A DNA stretch of 64,000 nt from Swaminathania salitolerans (GCF_007988945.1 NZ_BJVC01000002.1:186001-250000), one strand, 5' to 3'. Numbered from the stretch's first letter, positions 27,598 through 37,585 are shown. Numbers and translations: made by a program. Notes: generated by a model from the letters alone, not told the origin.

Positions 27598-29235
27598 TCA
27601 GAGGCTCTCGCCCACCAGAAGCTGGAGGGTCATCGTCGTTTCGTCGGGGCGGATCTGCTCGCCCACGACGAGGGCGGAGAGAACGCGCCCGGGATGTTCG
27701 GGCAAGGCGAGGGTGACGCGATCGCCCAGATCCACCGCATAGCCCGGATCCAGCGGCACGGTGATGGCCCGCAGGCGGCATGTGCCGCCCCAGAGCGCCC
27801 CGTGACGGGCGGCGAGTGCCGCCGCGTCCTGCTCGCGCGCGAGTGCTGTCACCAGCGGATCCGGATCGTTGGGCACGCGATAGCGTCGGCGCAGATCGGC
27901 CGAGGCCCAGCTCGCGAGCCGGTCGGCCTGCCCGATGAAGCCCTGCCGCGCGGGCGAGACCTGCGGGCTCAGCCCCGAGCCTTGCGCCTGCACCGTATGG
28001 GCATGGGCATAGCCCACCCGCCACCGTGCGGGCGGCGGGTCGAGCACCGCATCGAGCGCGACCGGCGCCACCGCGATCACGTTATGCGGCCCGAACCGGG
28101 CGACCGCCGTCCCGTGCGGTCTTTGCACCACCACGGGTTTCAGCGTGCCGGTGCGTGAGGCGACGAGACGCACGCCCAGCCCCGCGAGCAGCGTATCGGC
28201 GATCTCGCGCCCGGTGAGGCGCGCATTGCCGTCCCAGTACCAGCCGCCCGGCCAGGGGGTTTCCGCGCTCGCTTCCTCCCAGGCCGCGTCGAAAAGGGCC
28301 GGGGCGAGCTGGCAGTCCTGGAGCAGGGCGCCGCGCAACAGGGCGAGAAGCCCGCTTGCGGACGTGCCGTCGGGCAGCGCGCCCGTCGCATCGAGGGTGA
28401 TGGCCCAGACGGGACGTGTGCCGAGGCGGATCCATAATCCCGAGGCGTCGGACTGCACCACATAATGGCCCGGAGGCGGGTCGTGCGCGAACACGTCCGC
28501 AACCGTCCCGGCAAACGCGATGCCGCCAGCAAAACCGCCTTCGTAAAGCGCCTCGATCGTGCCCGGGGCGTCGCTCAGCTGATAGACGAGGCGGGCCGGA
28601 TCGACCGCAACCGGTGTGATGTTGAGCGCGATGCCCCGGAGCTTGGGCCGGTATCGCCCCGCCAGATCCGGCCCGCCCTCGACGCCGCCGGTGCCTGCGT
28701 AGACCTGCGTCTGCGCGGGGGCATCGAGCCAGGCCGTGGCGTCGGCAAGGGCGATTTCCACGCTTTGCCGGTCGGGCTGCCAGCTCCGGCCCAGCCCGGA
28801 AAACGCCGGACGCAGGGCGCGCTCGGGCGGATCGATCGCGCAGCCCCGCAGGGCGTCGCGGCCGCGCCTGCCGTAACGGACACGGATGGGCATGTGATCG
28901 ACCACCCGCGTTGCCACGACATGATCGAGCAGACCGTTCGGGTCGGAAAGGACGAGCGCGCCCCAGCTCTCGTCCCCGGTCCGGGCGTCGGGCCGCAGGT
29001 CGAGCCTGCGGTCGAGGCTGTAGGCCTGCTGGAGCAGGGGCGGCCAGGCCGTATGCGTCTCGCTGACATAGCCGACATCCGAAAAGCGCAGGATCTCGAC
29101 GGCCTCGAGCGGCTCGGCCAGACGCGTGAGGGCGCCCCAGGGCGCAACGCCCCAGCCACGCGCCGGATCGGGCGCGGTGGCGTCTCCCGGCACGGTGACG
29201 GCAATATCGACCGTGTGGAAGATCTGGCCGTCCAT
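27598..29235 (-). CDS. Phage tail hub / baseplate-like protein
   Basis: 545 aa, AAAGGAAAA upstream. It follows the tape-measure gene, where siphophages encode distal tail and hub proteins. Content is mostly beta (VEIALADATAWLDAP, GYAVDLGDRVTLALPEHPGRVLSALVVGEQ), and the C-terminal ~90 residues resemble barrel domains of hub proteins. No peptidase (NlpC/P60) motif. Assignment by position. Confidence 0.55.
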   Translation of the reverse strand: MDGQIFHTVDIAVTVPGDATAPDPARGWGVAPWGALTRLAEPLEAVEILRFSDVGYVSETHTAWPPLLQQAYSLDRRLDLRPDARTGDESWGALVLSDPNGLLDHVVATRVVDHMPIRVRYGRRGRDALRGCAIDPPERALRPAFSGLGRSWQPDRQSVEIALADATAWLDAPAQTQVYAGTGGVEGGPDLAGRYRPKLRGIALNITPVAVDPARLVYQLSDAPGTIEALYEGGFAGGIAFAGTVADVFAHDPPPGHYVVQSDASGLWIRLGTRPVWAITLDATGALPDGTSASGLLALLRGALLQDCQLAPALFDAAWEEASAETPWPGGWYWDGNARLTGREIADTLLAGLGVRLVASRTGTLKPVVVQRPHGTAVARFGPHNVIAVAPVALDAVLDPPPARWRVGYAHAHTVQAQGSGLSPQVSPARQGFIGQADRLASWASADLRRRYRVPNDPDPLVTALAREQDAAALAARHGALWGGTCRLRAITVPLDPGYAVDLGDRVTLALPEHPGRVLSALVVGEQIRPDETTMTLQLLVGESL

Positions 29236-29278
29236 GGCGGTTTTCCTTTCTGTTGCCCGGCCCCGTCGCCTTGCCCCG

Positions 29279-32200
29279 TTAACCGGCCCTGCGCAGGGCG
29301 GCCTGACGCTGCTCGATCGTGGCCTGTTTCGTGGCGGCGACCGTCTCGCGCTGGAGGGTCTTCGTGTCTTCCGCGGCCCGGACCAGAAGGCGGAGCAGCT
29401 CGGCGAGCGTGGTATTGCCGTCCCGCACCGCCGCGGCGAGGGCCGATTGCGTCAGGCTCTCCGGCGTGCGCGTGCCGATCTCGCGCATGGATGCCGCGAG
29501 CCTTTCATAGACCCGGGCGAATTCCGTGCCCGAGCCGTAAAGGGCCTGACCGGTCGTCATCAGCGTCTGCGCATCGGACTGCACGCGCGACAGGGCGTCG
29601 AAATCTCCCGCGCGCGCTGCGGCGATCGTGCTCGAGAAATTGTCGTTCGCCACCCTGTATTGCGCCTCGGCCGACAGGGGCGAGAGCGCGGACGTGCCGA
29701 GCCCCCGCGTGAAATCGACCAGGGATCCGATAACCGACGAGACGGCGCTCTGGGCTTGGGCGCGCTGTTGCTCTTCGGCCTGTCTTGCCGCCGAGACGGC
29801 TTTTCCGGCGTAGTCCTTCTGGATGGCCAGACGCTCGGCCGAGAGTGTCTTCTCCAGAGCCGTCATCTGGTCCCGATAGCTCCGGTTGCCCGTATAGGCC
29901 TCGCCGAGAAAGTCCTGCCAGCTCTCGGCGAGCTGGCGTTTCTGCCGGGATGCGGCGAGATCGAACTCCAGAAGGGCCGCCCCCTCGTCGTCACCGGTGG
30001 CAGCGCGATAACGCACCTGCACGGCCTGCGCGGCATCGGCCAGGTTCTGCATGTTCGCCGCATAGCCCTGCGCATAGAGCGTGTCGAATTTCGCGCTCAG
30101 CGCATCGCCGTCCAGACCGTAGCTGCGCGCCTGGGACGCGGCCGATTCATAGGTCTTCTGCAGCGCCGCCATCTGGTCCACCCAGCTCTGCGCGCCGTTG
30201 ACCGTCGCCTTCATGAGATTGGGCATGGTGTTTTCGACAAATTCGGTGATGGTCGCAACCTGCGATTGCAGCTCGCTGCCCGCAAGCGTCCTGCCGTTGA
30301 GCATATGGTCGAGCGCGATCCGCAGATCGCCCGTGGCCTCGGTGAAGCCCGAGACGGTCACAGTGCCGTCGCTGTTGAATTTCGAGACGGCTACACCCAG
30401 CGCATCGACCGTGTCGGCCATGGTTTTCAGCTGTGTCACGGCGGACTGGAACGCCGCCACGCTGTCGAACTGCGCGGGCATGGCTTCTGCCAGGGCGCGG
30501 TCGAATGTCGCATTGTCGCTGCGCAGGCGCACGCTTGCGAGCAGATCGGACAGGCCGACCGAACGCTGCGACGGATCCCTGTTGTTCGGATCGTCGCGCA
30601 CCGTGCCGAGATAGGCGGTTTCGGCCCTCAGTCCGAGGCTCTGCATCATGGCGTTCAGCCCGTTCATCTCCGACCGGAGCTGCCGGGTGATGGTATCGGT
30701 CTGTTTCTGGTTCCAGCTCTCGCCCATCGAGAACCCGTCCGCGCCGACCGAGACCTGCGCGATGGTATAGGGGTTTTTCCGGTGACCGAAGAGACCGCCC
30801 AGAAGACCGCCCGCAGCGCCGCCGATGAGGCCGCCGACCAACGTGCCGCCGGGCCAGATGGAGCCGATCCCGGCGCCGAGGGCGGCCCCGACACCCGAGC
30901 CGAGCAGCCCGTAGGTTCCGCCGCCGACCCCGCCGAGCGCCGAGCCCAGCGCGAGACCGCCGCCGACCCCGCCGATCAGGTTTCCGGCCGTGGCGTTGCC
31001 GAAGAGCTTCGTCTTCATCGCGCCCGCGAGCCATCCGGAGGAGGTCGCTACCCCCGAAGCGCCCGATCCCGCACCGGCGATCGAGACGCTGGCGGCGGCA
31101 TTGCCGACCGACCCGCCCGAGGCGAGCGAATCGGCAACGCTCATGACGGTGCTGCGCGTGCCGCCGTCGAGCGCGTTCATCGCCGGATTGACGAGGGCCA
31201 GTTTCGCCACCATACCCACGATCTGCGTCTGCAGACCGGACAGGATCGAGCCGAAATTCACCGCTCCCTTGCCGCCCTGCACGAAAGCCTGCGTGACGCT
31301 GTTCGTCAGCGTGTCGAACATGCCGTTCAGGCTCCCTGTCAGATCATCGAGCGCCGATTTCTGATGCTGGTAGGCGTTGGTTGCCATCTGGATGGCCGCC
31401 ACATTGTCGAGAGTGGCCTGGCTTGTTCTGGAGTGGATATCGCCGCCCGCCTCGAGAATGCGGTTGCGCTCTTTCATCACCGCAATCTGCACCGAGACCG
31501 CATCGCTGTTCTGCCCGATCGCCGCCGTCTGTGCCTTGATGATGTCCAGATCCAGTGATTGCCCGTAGAGCTTGCCTGCATTGGCCATATCGACCTGCGA
31601 GGCAGTGGCGGATTTCATGGTACCCGTCAGGATATCGAGCTGGCGGGCCTGCTCGGCTGTGCCGTCGATAGAGGTCGCACGCACTTTCCCGGCGGCCTCC
31701 ATCGCCTGCTGGTACTGCGTCAGCGAGCCTTTCGACGCGTCATATCCCGCCAGAAGATCCTGCTCGGCCCGGGTGTGTTCATTGATGGCCGCCACGGACT
31801 GATTGAACTGCCCCGTCAGGATGTCCTGTTGCCTGGCTTCGGCTTCTGCCAGCTGGGTCGCAGTCGCGTGCGCCTGGCCCATACGGCGTGCCGCTTCCTC
31901 GACCTGTTGATGCACCTGCACCATTGCAGTTTCGGCGGCCGAGTAGGTCTCGGCACTTTGCGCAGCGAGCTTCTGCTGATGAGCGATGGTCTCGATCGGA
32001 TCGCGCAATTCGTTGAGCGCGCCGCGCTGCACGTTGATCCTGTCCGTCAGCACGCCCGTTTGCGCAGCGTAATCGGCATCCGACACCTTGCCTGCCGTAT
32101 GCAGGTCGTTCAGTGCCTTCTGTGCCGTGGTCAGGGCCGTGATGGCCTGCTCATGCTCGCGTATCTGCGCCGCCGTGCTGCCATCACTGCCGCGCAGCTG

Positions 32201-34432
32201 GTCATCGACCCGGCCCTGACGTGACGCGATTGCCTGGGCACCATAGATTTCGCCGCCCGTGGCCTTCTGGGCATAGGCCGCGACACTGGCAGGCGGGCTT
32301 GCAATCCTGCCCGAGAGGTATTTGTCGACGTTCCCTTCACCCCAGTTATAGGCCATGGCGACAAGTGCCTGATTGCCGTCATACTTGGCATAGAGCCGCA
32401 TGAGCAGCTGCACGCCAGCCGTGACGTTGCCCTTTGTCGTCCGCAGATCATTGCCATTGGCGTTGCCCGGCATGACCTGCATCGCCCCCAGCGCACCGGC
32501 GGAGGACTGCACCACGCGACCCTGCGCGTCGTATTGGCCCGTTGCGCTCTCGATCGGCTGGATGCGATGGGCAAGTGCGAGCACGTCCGAGCTTGCGCCG
32601 AGACTGGCTCCGACGCTGTCAATGGTCTTGCCCACACCTGCGACATCGGAGGATGCGACTTCGCGACGCTGCAGGTAATTGTGAACGGTCGGGATCCTGT
32701 CCAGCTGCGCCAATTGCCACTCGCGCACCTCCTTTGCCTTATCCAGAAGATACTGGATGCCCTGCACGCCCTTGAGGGCACCGGCCGAAATACCATTGCC
32801 AACCCGGTCGATGAACTGCCCGAGCGGGGCGAACCCCTCACGCAGGGACGTGTTCATGTCGTGCAAGGCACGGTGCAACGGCGTCACGCCCTGATCGGCC
32901 GCATTGGCCGTGGCCCTGCCGACCTGCCCCATGAGCAGGGACCAGGCCCCCATACGATCGCCGCTGTTCTGCAAATCGCGTATGTGCTGCACCAGCCCTT
33001 CATGGACGCCAAGCAGGCCCTTCTGTGCGAAATCCCCGGCTGCTTTTGCCGGATCATCGAAGGCAGCGGCCATGTCTTTCGCCGCGTCCGGCACGTCCTT
33101 GCCGAGTACGGTGGCGACGTTACGCGCTGTCGTGGCCAGCGCATCGAGGCTGCTGCCACTGGTCGAGGGCATGGCGGCAAAGGTGGTGGTAACGGCGCGG
33201 CTGTCGGTCAGTGACAGGCCGCTCTTGCCAGCAATACGCCGTGCCGCGTCCTCGGCAGCCCCCGCCATGGCCGCGTAATCGCTGCGCGTGGCGCGAAGGG
33301 TCTGGCCGAGGGCCGCGAGATGGCTTTCTTCGGTTTCGGCCGCGCTGCCCATTTTATAGATGGCTACACCGGCCGCGACAGCGAGAGCCGCCAGACCCAC
33401 CGGCCCCATGAGCAGACCGCCCACGATCTGCGTGGCCTTGCCGAAACCGCCCATGACCGTGACCATGTTCGGCACCTGGTAGAATGCGGCCTTCATGGCC
33501 CCGCCACCGGCCAGCACCTGATCGGCGAATTTATGCGCCTCACCGGCAAGGATCCCGATCTGGTAGCTGGATAGTTTGGCCGTCGCCGCGCTTTCGGCAT
33601 GGGCGCGGGCCTGTCCGTCCACCGCCTTGCCGAGTGCGGTCGCCTCTTTCGCGGCGAGACGCATCTGCGCGATTTCCTCGGTGATCGTGGCCACTCTGGC
33701 GCGCATGGCGGCGACAACCCGGTCGGCATCCTCTGCCGTGACACCGCCACCGGCGACCGCACTCTGCGAGATGGACTCGTATCTCTGGAGTTTCTCCTCC
33801 GCGCTGGCCAGCTGCAGCAGCTTTCTGGAGATCTCGTCGACAGAGGATCCCATGCGCAGGAAGGCCCGGGAGGAGGCATCGAGGCCCGCACGCATCTCTG
33901 CCGTCGCTTCCTTTCCGGCCGCGCCCAGCCCGGCCATGCCGTCGCGGAATCCGTTGAGCATGGCGCTGGACTGACCGATCTCGCCATTCATGGCGGCCTG
34001 CGCATCGGTGCTGGCCTGCTGCCTCGCATGCAGCGCCGCATACCCTTCCGAAACACGGGCGATTTCGCTCTCGAGACGCGCCATCTCCTGCGTTGCGCCC
34101 TGCATGTCGGGCATGACGCCGGATTCCGCCGCGCTGCGCAGGGCGTCGCGCTGCCGCCTGAGTTCGGCCAGCTGCGCGCGGGTTGCCGCCAGAAGGGAGG
34201 CGGTGCGGGTTCCTGCATCCGCGAGCGCGCCTGTCGCATCCTGCGCGCCCCGGGCCACGGCCCGCGTGGCTTCTGCCGCCGCCTTGCCCATCCCGCCCAC
34301 GGCACGGGTCACGCTCTCGCTCCGGTCCTGGAGCCGGTCGAGATTGGCGGCCGCGGATTCCGTGCCTTCGGCCGTGCGGTCGACCACCTCGATCACGTTG
34401 TCGATGATGTTGATCTGGCGGAGGCTCACCAT
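29279..34432 (-). CDS. Tape measure protein with lytic transglycosylase domain
   Basis: 1717 aa. N-terminal ~300 residues are Ala-rich coiled coil. The hydrophobic middle (GLLMGPVGLAALAVAAGVAIYKMGSA; GVGGGLALGSALGGVGGG) is typical of tape measures. Around 620-720 an SLT domain is visible: IESATGQYD (catalytic Glu), GALGAMQVMPGNANG, VAMAYNWGEGNVDKYL. This digests peptidoglycan during DNA entry. The gene sets tail length; at ~1.5 A per residue the tail would be ~250 nm. AAGG precedes the ATG. Confidence 0.93.
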   Translation of the reverse strand: MVSLRQINIIDNVIEVVDRTAEGTESAAANLDRLQDRSESVTRAVGGMGKAAAEATRAVARGAQDATGALADAGTRTASLLAATRAQLAELRRQRDALRSAAESGVMPDMQGATQEMARLESEIARVSEGYAALHARQQASTDAQAAMNGEIGQSSAMLNGFRDGMAGLGAAGKEATAEMRAGLDASSRAFLRMGSSVDEISRKLLQLASAEEKLQRYESISQSAVAGGGVTAEDADRVVAAMRARVATITEEIAQMRLAAKEATALGKAVDGQARAHAESAATAKLSSYQIGILAGEAHKFADQVLAGGGAMKAAFYQVPNMVTVMGGFGKATQIVGGLLMGPVGLAALAVAAGVAIYKMGSAAETEESHLAALGQTLRATRSDYAAMAGAAEDAARRIAGKSGLSLTDSRAVTTTFAAMPSTSGSSLDALATTARNVATVLGKDVPDAAKDMAAAFDDPAKAAGDFAQKGLLGVHEGLVQHIRDLQNSGDRMGAWSLLMGQVGRATANAADQGVTPLHRALHDMNTSLREGFAPLGQFIDRVGNGISAGALKGVQGIQYLLDKAKEVREWQLAQLDRIPTVHNYLQRREVASSDVAGVGKTIDSVGASLGASSDVLALAHRIQPIESATGQYDAQGRVVQSSAGALGAMQVMPGNANGNDLRTTKGNVTAGVQLLMRLYAKYDGNQALVAMAYNWGEGNVDKYLSGRIASPPASVAAYAQKATGGEIYGAQAIASRQGRVDDQLRGSDGSTAAQIREHEQAITALTTAQKALNDLHTAGKVSDADYAAQTGVLTDRINVQRGALNELRDPIETIAHQQKLAAQSAETYSAAETAMVQVHQQVEEAARRMGQAHATATQLAEAEARQQDILTGQFNQSVAAINEHTRAEQDLLAGYDASKGSLTQYQQAMEAAGKVRATSIDGTAEQARQLDILTGTMKSATASQVDMANAGKLYGQSLDLDIIKAQTAAIGQNSDAVSVQIAVMKERNRILEAGGDIHSRTSQATLDNVAAIQMATNAYQHQKSALDDLTGSLNGMFDTLTNSVTQAFVQGGKGAVNFGSILSGLQTQIVGMVAKLALVNPAMNALDGGTRSTVMSVADSLASGGSVGNAAASVSIAGAGSGASGVATSSGWLAGAMKTKLFGNATAGNLIGGVGGGLALGSALGGVGGGTYGLLGSGVGAALGAGIGSIWPGGTLVGGLIGGAAGGLLGGLFGHRKNPYTIAQVSVGADGFSMGESWNQKQTDTITRQLRSEMNGLNAMMQSLGLRAETAYLGTVRDDPNNRDPSQRSVGLSDLLASVRLRSDNATFDRALAEAMPAQFDSVAAFQSAVTQLKTMADTVDALGVAVSKFNSDGTVTVSGFTEATGDLRIALDHMLNGRTLAGSELQSQVATITEFVENTMPNLMKATVNGAQSWVDQMAALQKTYESAASQARSYGLDGDALSAKFDTLYAQGYAANMQNLADAAQAVQVRYRAATGDDEGAALLEFDLAASRQKRQLAESWQDFLGEAYTGNRSYRDQMTALEKTLSAERLAIQKDYAGKAVSAARQAEEQQRAQAQSAVSSVIGSLVDFTRGLGTSALSPLSAEAQYRVANDNFSSTIAAARAGDFDALSRVQSDAQTLMTTGQALYGSGTEFARVYERLAASMREIGTRTPESLTQSALAAAVRDGNTTLAELLRLLVRAAEDTKTLQRETVAATKQATIEQRQAALRRAG

Positions 34433-34436
34433 GGCT

Positions 34437-35153
34437 TCAGACCTTCTCAGTCAGAACGAGGGTTGGATAGAGCACCTGGCTGCCCGCCTGCCGATCGGCG
34501 CGGCGGGAGACATAGGCAGCATGTGTCCGGGACCAGCCGCCCTTGCGGGACCAGCTCAGACCGGAGGCGATACCGGCCCCCCGCAGGATGTAGGGGACGG
34601 GCCCGCCGCGCGCGTCGCGCCCCTGCCACAGCGCCTTGAAGTCGCGTTCGGCGCGGACCGTGCGGAAGCGGCGATGCGCGGCGACCCGGACCGATTCGAC
34701 GATGCGGGGCGCGCGTCCCGTCCGCTGGCCCCCGACCTCGATCTTGCGGGCATAGGGCGCGGTATTGGCGATCCAGACCTCGGAGCCGGGCGGGATCTCC
34801 TGCGGCGTTCCGGTCCAGATCCGGCCATCCACCATCATGAACCAGCTGTTCCGGAAATTGCCCGATCGCGCGGGGGAGCGATCGCGCAGGGCGCCGAGAC
34901 ACCAGACCACGGCTTCGGCCAGGCCGCTGAACACGTAGAGCACATGGCCGCCGTCGAGCCGGACCTGCTCCTCGGCCAGATCCGCCTGGCGATCGACCAC
35001 GATGCGGAACCGCTCGGGGGCTTCGCCGCTCTCGATGAGGCTGTCGCGAAACGCGCGGCATTGCTGGGCCACGAGGGCGTGCAATGCCTCGCTCGACGGC
35101 ACGGCCTGCGTGTTGAGATGCACCTGCCGGCGCATCGTGTCGGACCATCTCAC
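34437..35153 (-). CDS. Phage tail-associated protein (HK97 gp10-like features)
   Basis: 238 aa from a GTG at 35153 that overlaps the tail chaperone stop (GGTGA), with GGAG eight bases before. Contains NFRNSWFMMVDG and SEVWIANTAPYARKIEVGG, the 'NTAPYA..VE.G' signature seen in HK97 gp10-like tail completion proteins, followed by a basic region. Position between chaperone and tape measure is unusual for gp10, so the role is tentative. Confidence 0.5.
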   Translation of the reverse strand: MRWSDTMRRQVHLNTQAVPSSEALHALVAQQCRAFRDSLIESGEAPERFRIVVDRQADLAEEQVRLDGGHVLYVFSGLAEAVVWCLGALRDRSPARSGNFRNSWFMMVDGRIWTGTPQEIPPGSEVWIANTAPYARKIEVGGQRTGRAPRIVESVRVAAHRRFRTVRAERDFKALWQGRDARGGPVPYILRGAGIASGLSWSRKGGWSRTHAAYVSRRADRQAGSQVLYPTLVLTEKV

Positions 35154-35512
35154 CGGTGTTTCTCCTTGAATTTCTCAGCCCAGTGCCGGAGGAGTTCGGC
35201 GTCCATCGCGACGATGCAGCGCTCGAGCAGCGCCATTTCCTGCGCGGTCAGTCCGTGATGTCCGGCCCAGCGCGCGAGGGCGGACCACGGGATCGGCTCG
35301 GGGCGCGAGGCGATGAAGCCACCGCCCAGGGCACTGAATCTGCCGATGACCGTATGCCGACGCTCGGTCGACAGCCGGTGCCAGGCCCGCCAGATCCAGA
35401 GCAGATCCGGCCTCGGTTCCAGGCGCACGGCGTCGGCACCTTCGATGGAATCCCAGCAATCGGGAAACGCCCCCCACCGGAGATGCCAGCCGAGCGCCGC
35501 GATCAGTTTCCC
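35150..35512 (-). CDS. Tail assembly chaperone frameshift extension (gpT-like part of gpGT)
   Basis: Open frame entered by -1 shift at GGGAAAC, giving LIAALGWHLRWGAFPDCWDS... to ...LRHWAEKFKEKHR; the fused product is ~255 aa. No initiation codon of its own with a ribosome site is seen, supporting translation only as a fusion. In lambda gpGT and HK97 gp13/14 this part contacts the tape measure and tail tube. Confidence 0.75.
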   Translation of the reverse strand, partial: GKLIAALGWHLRWGAFPDCWDSIEGADAVRLEPRPDLLWIWRAWHRLSTERRHTVIGRFSALGGGFIASRPEPIPWSALARWAGHHGLTAQEMALLERCIVAMDAELLRHWAEKFKEKHR

Positions 35513-35916
35513 TCGGCGTCCTCGGCCTGTTTCACGGCGCCGCTCGCAACGAGACCCGCCGCCTCCCAGCAGCAGCGTTGCAGCTGCCCGTATGCCGGAT
35601 CGGCCAGCAGCGCGCGGAAGGCGTCGAGCGACACCTTTTCGGTCTCGGCATCGTCGGCATAGAGCCCGTCGACATCGAGCAGGAGGAATTCCGACAGCAG
35701 CCCCGCATTGATCTGGCGCCGGACCGCATTGGGAATGCGCTCGACGCTGTTGCGGAACTTCTCGGCCGCCTGCGCCAGCCTGCGCGCCTGGGCGTCGATG
35801 AAGGCATCGGTATAGCCGCGCGTGCGGATGCGCAGCCCGGGATATTGCTCGATATCGACCCACACGCCGTCATTGATCGCGGCGCTGTCGGTCTTGAGGT
35901 CGGTCAGTCTTGCCAT
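35503..35916 (-). CDS. Tail assembly chaperone (gpG-like, zero-frame product)
   Basis: 137 aa from ATG 35916. Starts MARLTDLKTDSAAINDGVW; helical, acidic, ends QAEDAEGN. Located between tail tube and tape measure, exactly where siphophages encode the frameshifted chaperone pair. The stop at 35503-35505 directly follows a slippery heptamer. Confidence 0.8.
   Translation of the reverse strand: MARLTDLKTDSAAINDGVWVDIEQYPGLRIRTRGYTDAFIDAQARRLAQAAEKFRNSVERIPNAVRRQINAGLLSEFLLLDVDGLYADDAETEKVSLDAFRALLADPAYGQLQRCCWEAAGLVASGAVKQAEDAEGN
35506..35512 (-). other. Programmed -1 frameshift slippery site GGGAAAC
   Basis: Zero-frame codons read (GA)G GGA AAC TGA, i.e. X-XXY-YYZ with X=G, Y=A, Z=C, one codon before the stop. 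Shift produces the extension ending at 35150. Confidence 0.75.
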
Positions 35917-35944
35917 GTCTTCGTGCTTTCGGAAGGGGGATATG

Positions 35945-35966
35945 AAAAAGGGCATTCCGCTGCCCT
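35945..35966 (-). terminator. Intrinsic terminator (minus strand) upstream of tail chaperone
   Basis: AGGGCA (35949-35954) pairs with TGCCCT (35961-35966); on the minus strand followed by TTTTT. Confidence 0.65.
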
Positions 35967-36251
35967 GTGAGGCGGCGAGAATGCCCTGCGTTGACGTTTT
36001 GGCCCGGTTGCCCGGCCGAATGCTGCTCGTAATGAGGACGAAACCCAATTGTCTTTCACCAAACAGGGTTGAAAAAACACTCTTATTCCATGGTAGCAAT
36101 CATACGTTTTTCGAATGAATAATGGATGATTACCGCGACGTTTGCGTGAACTTTCCCTAATGATTTAAGGTTCTCGTGGATTTGTTCTTGGGTCGAGTCG
36201 TTTTCTCGAACTGATTGGCTGATCCTCAACCTCAAATCACGGAATTTTTCT

Positions 36252-36464
36252 ATGAAATTCAACTCTGCCGCTGCAATCTTGTTTGTAGCCTTAATGGTAT
36301 CTGCGTGCTCGAGCGAAGCGGGTCCGTTCGTGACGAATATCAGCAGTGACGGGCGAGGCGGCCTGAACGTCGAGAAATGCATGGTCAAGCTGGATAGAAA
36401 CATCAACACGGTCCAAGCTTCTCAATGCACCAATGCAAATATAACGCTTTCCCGGCCGATTTGA
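36252..36464 (+). CDS. Small prophage lipoprotein (moron)
   Basis: 70 aa. Signal peptide MKFNSAAAILFVALMV with lipobox VSAC (Cys ~20), then a short mature part with CMVKLDRNINTVQASQC (two Cys). It is the only plus-strand gene between tail tube and chaperone, with lower GC flanks, so it is a likely moron expressed in lysogens. A surface-exclusion role is possible by analogy with other prophage lipoproteins. Weak ribosome site (CGGA). Confidence 0.6.
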   Translation: MKFNSAAAILFVALMVSACSSEAGPFVTNISSDGRGGLNVEKCMVKLDRNINTVQASQCTNANITLSRPI

Positions 36465-36583
36465 CCTGAGTCGTTTGCTCAACTCTGGTTTCTTTGCAGG
36501 AGTGATGGGAAAGCCCGTGGAGCACAATGCCGCTCTGTTCTCCACGGCGGCACTCTGTCTCATCACGTTCTGCGGTCGACCGC

Positions 36584-37528
36584 TCAGGGGGTCAGGCGTT
36601 CGATGCGGAACGTGCCGCCACCGGGTTGCGGATTGCCCTCGATCGCGAAGGTCGCGACGATCGAGGTGTTGCGGGCGCCTGCATTGATTTCGGGGTTCTG
36701 CAGGGAGGCGTTCAGGAAGATGAACCTGTAGCCGCGACCGTTCCTGTCGCGCAGGTCGATCTCGATCCGGCCCGACCATCCGATCTCGAAACGGTCGTAA
36801 AGGCTCCAGTCCCGGAAGAAGAGCTGCACCTGCCCGGTCGCCATGAACTGCCCCGGGCGGATTCCGACGGATGCGGCGGATCCGAGGCCGTAATCGCTCT
36901 CGGCACCGTCGCGGGCGAGGGTGAGGGTCAATTCGCGCAACGCACCCTCGGGCACCTCGCCGCCCAGACGCAATTCGCCGAGATTGCCGATCGTGTCGAA
37001 GACGGGGCCATCCGGAGCCGCGAGATAGCTCCCGGCAGGATCGGAGACGCTCTTTTCCTGACGGGAGCAGGTGAAATCGAACGAGACATTGGCAAACCCG
37101 CCCTGCGGGAAGCCGATCTGCGCGCGGGTGCAGAACGCGCCCGGCCGAAGCAGATGCCCGTCGCCGATCTTCTGGACGAGGGACCAGGTCTTGACGAGAT
37201 CGCCATTGATCAGCGCGCCGTCTTCCTGCCAGTCACCGCCGAGGATGGCGGCAAGGAAATCGTCATAGGTGCCCGCCGAGAACGCGCCGGAGAGCGTGCC
37301 CGAGACGCTTTCCTGCGTCGTGACGCCCTGGGACACCTCGGAGAGGAGGTTGATTTCCTCGGGGCGCTGGCGGGAATCGTTGCGGCGGAAGCTCTCGCCG
37401 GTAAAGCGGAGGCGCTGGAACGCACCGCCCGGGTTGAGAGCGAAAAGCGTTTCCTTGGCGTAAGAGACGGTCGAGGCATTGGACTGCGCCGCTGCCGCGT
37501 AATTGGCTGTGGTGCCGGTATAGGGCAT
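36584..37528 (-). CDS. Major tail tube protein
   Basis: 314 aa, strong AGGGGAG site. Start MPYTGTTANYAAAAQSNAST, beta-rich core with ETLFALNPGGAFQRLRFTGESFR and VSGTLSGAFSAGTYDDFLAAILGG, matching tail tube proteins of siphophages that polymerise around the tape measure. Position before the frameshifted chaperone supports it. Confidence 0.8.
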   Translation of the reverse strand: MPYTGTTANYAAAAQSNASTVSYAKETLFALNPGGAFQRLRFTGESFRRNDSRQRPEEINLLSEVSQGVTTQESVSGTLSGAFSAGTYDDFLAAILGGDWQEDGALINGDLVKTWSLVQKIGDGHLLRPGAFCTRAQIGFPQGGFANVSFDFTCSRQEKSVSDPAGSYLAAPDGPVFDTIGNLGELRLGGEVPEGALRELTLTLARDGAESDYGLGSAASVGIRPGQFMATGQVQLFFRDWSLYDRFEIGWSGRIEIDLRDRNGRGYRFIFLNASLQNPEINAGARNTSIVATFAIEGNPQPGGGTFRIERLTP

Positions 37529-37557
37529 TGGGGGTCTCCCCTTGGGGTTGCAGGCAT

Positions 37558-37585
37558 AAAAAAAGCCGCCCGGATGGGGCGGCTT
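37558..37585 (-). terminator. Intrinsic terminator (minus strand) upstream of tail tube gene
   Basis: AAGCCGCCC (37563-37571) / GGGCGGCTT (37577-37585), followed on the minus strand by seven T. Nearly the same sequence as the terminator at 18002-18030. Confidence 0.8.

Noticed and set aside
25486-28158. Long plus-strand open frame (890 codons) opposite the tail genes
   Set aside because: GC-rich mirror of real minus-strand genes; Arg/Gly/Pro/His-rich composition without motif. The same applies to 29126-31558, 33599-34639 and 59641-61068.
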